Positions 18,924 through 21,282 of a stretch of 21,282 bases of DNA are shown in pieces. The translations under genes were made by a program, and so were the position numbers. The notes beneath the pieces are model-generated. The model was not told where the DNA came from and made no database searches. It was given only the letters and a program-made list of their open reading frames with translations. Location of the stretch: contig JARDZO010000065.1 in the NCBI GenBank assembly GCA_029240815.1, forward strand, positions 1-21,282. Reading direction: 5' to 3'. The stretch's first letter is position 1, and each line of letters opens with the position of its first letter. This DNA is from Brevibacillus sp. Its GTDB lineage: Bacteria > Bacillota > Bacilli > Brevibacillales > Brevibacillaceae.

Positions 18924-19479
18924 GGGGTTGGCTTTTTCGGATCGTATGGGTATTTTTTGGTGGAAAATTGTTTTGTCGGGGGTGTGTTTTTGTTTGCAGT
19001 GGGATTTGATGGTATTGAGAAAGCCTATAAAAGTAGCCTTGCACCCGGTTATAGCGAGGATGCAAGGCTTTTCGCCTTTTGGTTGCTTCCCAGGATGAAA
19101 TGCCGCCGTCTTCCGGACCGATTGCAGCTCATAGCTTCGATTGCATTTTCAGAATCGTTATCTATACCTCTTCTTAAGCAATATTAGAACTTAATATCTT
19201 AGATGTTTACTAGCAACCATAAAACCTAGATGAACAACCTTCAGCACGATTCCCGTCAACAATCTAAAGTCGGGAAAACGGTAACCATGAAAGACCTAAA
19301 AAAGGAGACTTGCTTTTCATAAAGGCCTCCGCTAGCACCTTTTCTGATCGGATCACGCACGTTTCGGTATATGCGGGAAACAGAAAAGCACTACACACCT
19401 AAGGTAGTCCTGGCGTTACCGACTCTGATTATTTCGTCACAAACTGGGTAAAACGCGTAGTTACAATCAAGCGGAATTT
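18924..19479. other. Gene-poor region
   Basis: About 555 bases with no supportable gene. Minus- and plus-strand frames (18841-19065, 18912-19187) have no RBS, low-complexity translations and no recognisable family. It contains the 19035-19069 hairpin and a weak GGAG/CTCC stem with a T-run on the minus strand near 19298-19330. Its composition differs from the high-GC sugar operon, and it probably represents a junction between the sugar locus and decayed Rhs-type DNA. Confidence 0.5.
19035..19074 (+). terminator. Terminator-like 9-bp hairpin
   Basis: AGCCTTGCA at 19035-19043 and TGCAAGGCT at 19061-19069 are perfect inverted repeats with a 17-base loop, followed on the plus strand by TTTTCGCCTTTT. 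On the minus strand ACTTTTATAGG follows, so it could work weakly both ways. No gene is adjacent on the plus strand. Confidence 0.4.
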
Positions 19480-19864
19480 CTAAGCAACAGTACCGTACAG
19501 GTAGACATACTCCGTTTCTGCACTATTGCCTACCTTCGTTTCATGTAGACCATCGACATAATAGGTATAGCTAGACGTATTGCCCGTCTTTGCATTGACT
19601 GCACCTCGAAGACGATTGCGTTCATCAAAGGTATACGAGACGTTGCCTTTCTCTGTTGTTTTCTTCCCTTCAAGGGCAGATCGGTTTCTTTGTTTACCGA
19701 TCCTGCTACGTTTTTGGTCCGAAAGTTGGCCAAATCGTAAAATGGCGTATAGGTATACTTGTTTCGATTCCCAGCCTTAATTGTTAACGTTGCTGGTTTC
19801 CCAGTTACAACGTATGATGTAAGCGGCGACCCCTTCCGGTAATCTACCGAGTAGTGGTCGCCGC
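19480..19864 (-). pseudogene. Remnant of an Rhs/YD-repeat wall-associated protein
   Basis: In one minus-strand frame, from about 19705 down to a TAG at 19482-19480, the translation includes GNVSYTFDERNRLRGAVN, YTYYVDGLHETKVGN and EYVYLYGTVA. This is the classic YD-repeat pattern just before the Rhs core end (normally YVYLNGTLLAR). In another frame upstream (about 19865-19690) it reads GSPLTSYVVTGKPATLTIKA and KYTYTPFYDLANF, which resembles a fibronectin type III repeat. The two frames do not join, so at least one frameshift or deletion lies near 19690-19720. No start codon, N-terminal bulk or toxin C-terminus remains. It is a decayed fragment of a large secreted Rhs protein of the kind found in Brevibacillus and Paenibacillus. 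Confidence 0.65.
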
Positions 19865-19872
19865 ATTTTTTT
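19823..19872 (+). terminator. Long nested hairpin with T-run
   Basis: GCGGCGACC (19823-19831) pairs with GGTCGCCGC (19856-19864), and an inner CGGTA/TACCG stem (about 19837-19849) sits inside. Seven T residues follow on the plus strand. The structure is a strong rho-independent terminator for plus-strand transcription, but no intact plus-strand gene precedes it. It lies between the Rhs remnant and the TyrR-like gene, both on the other strand. Confidence 0.55.
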
Positions 19873-19881
19873 GGGGTGAAG

Positions 19882-19896
19882 TATTCGATTCGAATA
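19882..19896. repeat. 15-bp palindrome after the TyrR-like gene
   Basis: TATTCGA and TCGAATA flank a single central base, one base beyond the TAA stop of the regulator. It is short and AT-rich, and could be a protein-binding site or part of the 3' end structure; no function can be given. Confidence 0.35.
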
Positions 19897-19897
19897 T

Positions 19898-21282
19898 TTA
19901 TAGACGGTGTTTTTTCATTTTTTGCAGAACTGCCGTATGGCTGATACCTAAATAGGCAGCCGTTTGTCTGATAGAGGTATGTTCTCTCAAGGCACGAATC
20001 AATAGCGTTTTTTCAAACAAATCCATTTGTTCTTTGAGAAGATTGGATGACGGTGGCGAAGAAATGGGATCATTCGCTAATGAATCCTGCTGTATATCGA
20101 GATACAAGTTCTGCGCCTGAATATCATTACCAGCACAAAGATACACGGTTCGCTCCATCACATTCTGCAGCTCACGAACGTTGCCTGGCCAATGGTGAGC
20201 TTGCAGAGCACGAATGGCAGAGTGTGCAAGCGGCATCATCGGCCGATTCGTTGCTCGGCATACTTTTTGTATGAAATATTGTGCCAGCATAGGGATGTCA
20301 CTTTTGCGCTCCCGAAGCGGAGGAATAACAATTGGGATGACGTGCAAACGATAATATAAATCTTCTCGGAATAAACCTTTACTCGTCATGTCAGTTAGAT
20401 TTCGATTGGTGGCTGCGATAATTCTTACGTCAATTGCGATCGGTTTGCTCCCACCGACCTTTCGTACTTTTCGCTCTTCCAAGACACGGAGGAGCTTTGC
20501 TTGCAGATGAAGAGGAATATCACCAATTTCATCCAGAAATAGCGTTCCGCCCTGGGCAATTTCAAACAGTCCAAGTTTTCCTCCTTTTAACGCTCCTGTA
20601 AATGCGCCCTGTTCGTACCCAAAGAGCTCACTTTCCAACAAGCTATCAGGAATGGCGGCACAGTTGATCGGTACAAAAGGGCCAGTAGAACGGTTACTTT
20701 CAAAATGTATGGCTCTGGCAAACAGTTCTTTTCCTGTACCGCTTTCGCCTTGTAAAAAGACGGTTGCTTCGCTTTTTGCTACGCGCTTTGCGGTCTCAAT
20801 GCACTGCCTCATATTGGCACTCTGTTGAACAATTTCTTCAAAAGAGAAACATTCATTTCTTTGAACGGTTGACAGCAATTCTTGGATCTGTTTATTGTCC
20901 CGAAGTACAATCACAACGCCTTGTCGCTCGCTTTTTTCAGCAGGAATGATTGGATGGTAGCTGCAGATGTAAGTCATGCGTTTTTTTTGCCCTGTCAATA
21001 GGCTTACCTGGACGCTAGGCAGTTCAATCGCTTCATCAAGGCATTTTTTAACCTCGAACGCTGCTTCTCCCCATAGTTTGTCGATGGAGTCATGCAAAAG
21101 CTGTTCAGGCTCCATTTTTAGCATAGCTTGAGCAGCACGATTAATGGTGGTGACTCGCAATTGGTCGTCCAACAAAAGAATTCCTTCTGAAACGGTGGTA
21201 AGGATTGTATGTATGCGATTTTCACGCTCTTCAGCAGGGAGATATGGAATGATCTTTGCCTGTTCGATGCCCTTCACCTGCT
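19898..21282 (-). CDS. TyrR-like sigma-54-dependent activator, N-terminus outside the window
   Basis: At least 459 residues, still open at the right edge; the GTG at 21277 is only an internal codon candidate, with no RBS. Counting from it, the order is a linker IIPYLPAEE matching the TyrR segment between ACT and PAS domains, a PAS domain (about 20-130), the AAA+ domain (about 148-385) with Walker A GESGTGKE (177-184), the sigma-54 contact loop GAFTGA (224-229) and Walker [10 protein letters not shown] (245-253), and a C-terminal helix-turn-helix ending [16 protein letters not shown]. The HTH has the TyrR-type HTA core rather than a standard Fis sequence. An N-terminal ACT domain is therefore likely beyond the edge. 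Unlike E. coli TyrR it keeps GAFTGA, so it should activate sigma-54 promoters, probably of amino-acid or related metabolism upstream of this window. The effector is unknown. Confidence 0.88.
   Translation of the reverse strand, partial: QVKGIEQAKIIPYLPAEERENRIHTILTTVSEGILLLDDQLRVTTINRAAQAMLKMEPEQLLHDSIDKLWGEAAFEVKKCLDEAIELPSVQVSLLTGQKKRMTYICSYHPIIPAEKSERQGVVIVLRDNKQIQELLSTVQRNECFSFEEIVQQSANMRQCIETAKRVAKSEATVFLQGESGTGKELFARAIHFESNRSTGPFVPINCAAIPDSLLESELFGYEQGAFTGALKGGKLGLFEIAQGGTLFLDEIGDIPLHLQAKLLRVLEERKVRKVGGSKPIAIDVRIIAATNRNLTDMTSKGLFREDLYYRLHVIPIVIPPLRERKSDIPMLAQYFIQKVCRATNRPMMPLAHSAIRALQAHHWPGNVRELQNVMERTVYLCAGNDIQAQNLYLDIQQDSLANDPISSPPSSNLLKEQMDLFEKTLLIRALREHTSIRQTAAYLGISHTAVLQKMKKHRL

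Noticed and set aside
18841..19065. Minus-strand 74-codon frame across the lacZ promoter module
   Set aside because: Its low-complexity translation (many His, Gln, Pro), lack of an RBS and overlap with the conserved promoter make it non-coding.
19030..19080. Riboswitch such as a c-di-GMP class
   Set aside because: Only a single stem with a large loop is present; conserved riboswitch core sequences are not recognised and no gene follows in the right place.
18912..19187. Plus-strand 91-codon frame
   Set aside because: It passes through the 19035-19069 hairpin, has no RBS, and its hydrophobic start results from a T/G-rich stretch.
19190..19480. Group II intron or insertion-sequence end
   Set aside because: No domain V-like sequence, no reverse transcriptase or transposase frame, and no convincing terminal inverted repeats with target duplication.

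Overview
The window looks like chromosomal DNA from a spore-former-type Bacillota, most likely the Paenibacillaceae (Brevibacillus or a near relative). The grounds are strong AGGAGG-type ribosome binding sites, GTG/TTG starts, a YesM/YesN-type two-component pair, a DUF624 (YesL) protein and the Bacillus-style namZ-amiE-nagZ cluster. This is an inference from gene content; no rRNA or tRNA is present to settle it. Every convincing gene lies on the minus strand, so the window reads functionally from right to left.

Layout from the left. (1) 1-210 is the N-terminal part of a DinB/YfiT-like protein, cut by the window edge. (2) 211-979 is an AT-rich gap with four perfectly phased tandem 20-bp repeats (401-480), a possible 46-residue membrane peptide (755-895, plus strand) and a minus-strand terminator. 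(3) 980-6148 is a three-gene exo-acting murein turnover cluster: namZ (exo-N-acetylmuramidase), amiE (MurNAc-L-Ala amidase of the beta-lactamase fold, with an extra C-terminal beta-sandwich domain) and nagZ (GH3 N-acetylglucosaminidase). All three have export signals. namZ and amiE are tightly coupled; two strong hairpins separate amiE from nagZ. (4) 6149-6725 is a gap with two oppositely oriented terminator-like hairpins. (5) 6726-18821 is a carbohydrate uptake and breakdown locus. In transcription order it holds an orphan C-terminal fragment of a glycine-decarboxylase subunit (GcvPB-like), a GH2 beta-galactosidase, a YesM-type sensor kinase, a YesN-type response regulator, a sugar-binding lipoprotein, two MalFG-type permeases, a YesL-like membrane protein and a GH63/MGH1-like intracellular glycosidase. 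No transport ATPase is encoded, so a shared MsmX/MsiK-type ATPase is expected from elsewhere. (6) 18866-19897 is gene-poor and contains the wreck of an Rhs/YD-repeat wall protein and two further hairpins. (7) 19898-21282 is a TyrR-like sigma-54 activator whose N-terminus lies outside the window.

The observation I rate highest is a 64-bp sequence of roughly 85% identity placed just upstream of both the binding-protein gene (12161-12224) and the GcvPB-fragment/lacZ unit (18860-18923). Both copies end in the same TAGAAT -10-like box, 40-50 bases from the first start codon. It is probably the shared operator/promoter through which the YesMN pair switches on both transcripts, and it ties the odd GcvPB fragment to the sugar regulon. 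The second notable point is that fragment itself: only the last ~110 residues of a ~490-residue enzyme, yet with its own RBS, an intact frame and a conserved promoter.
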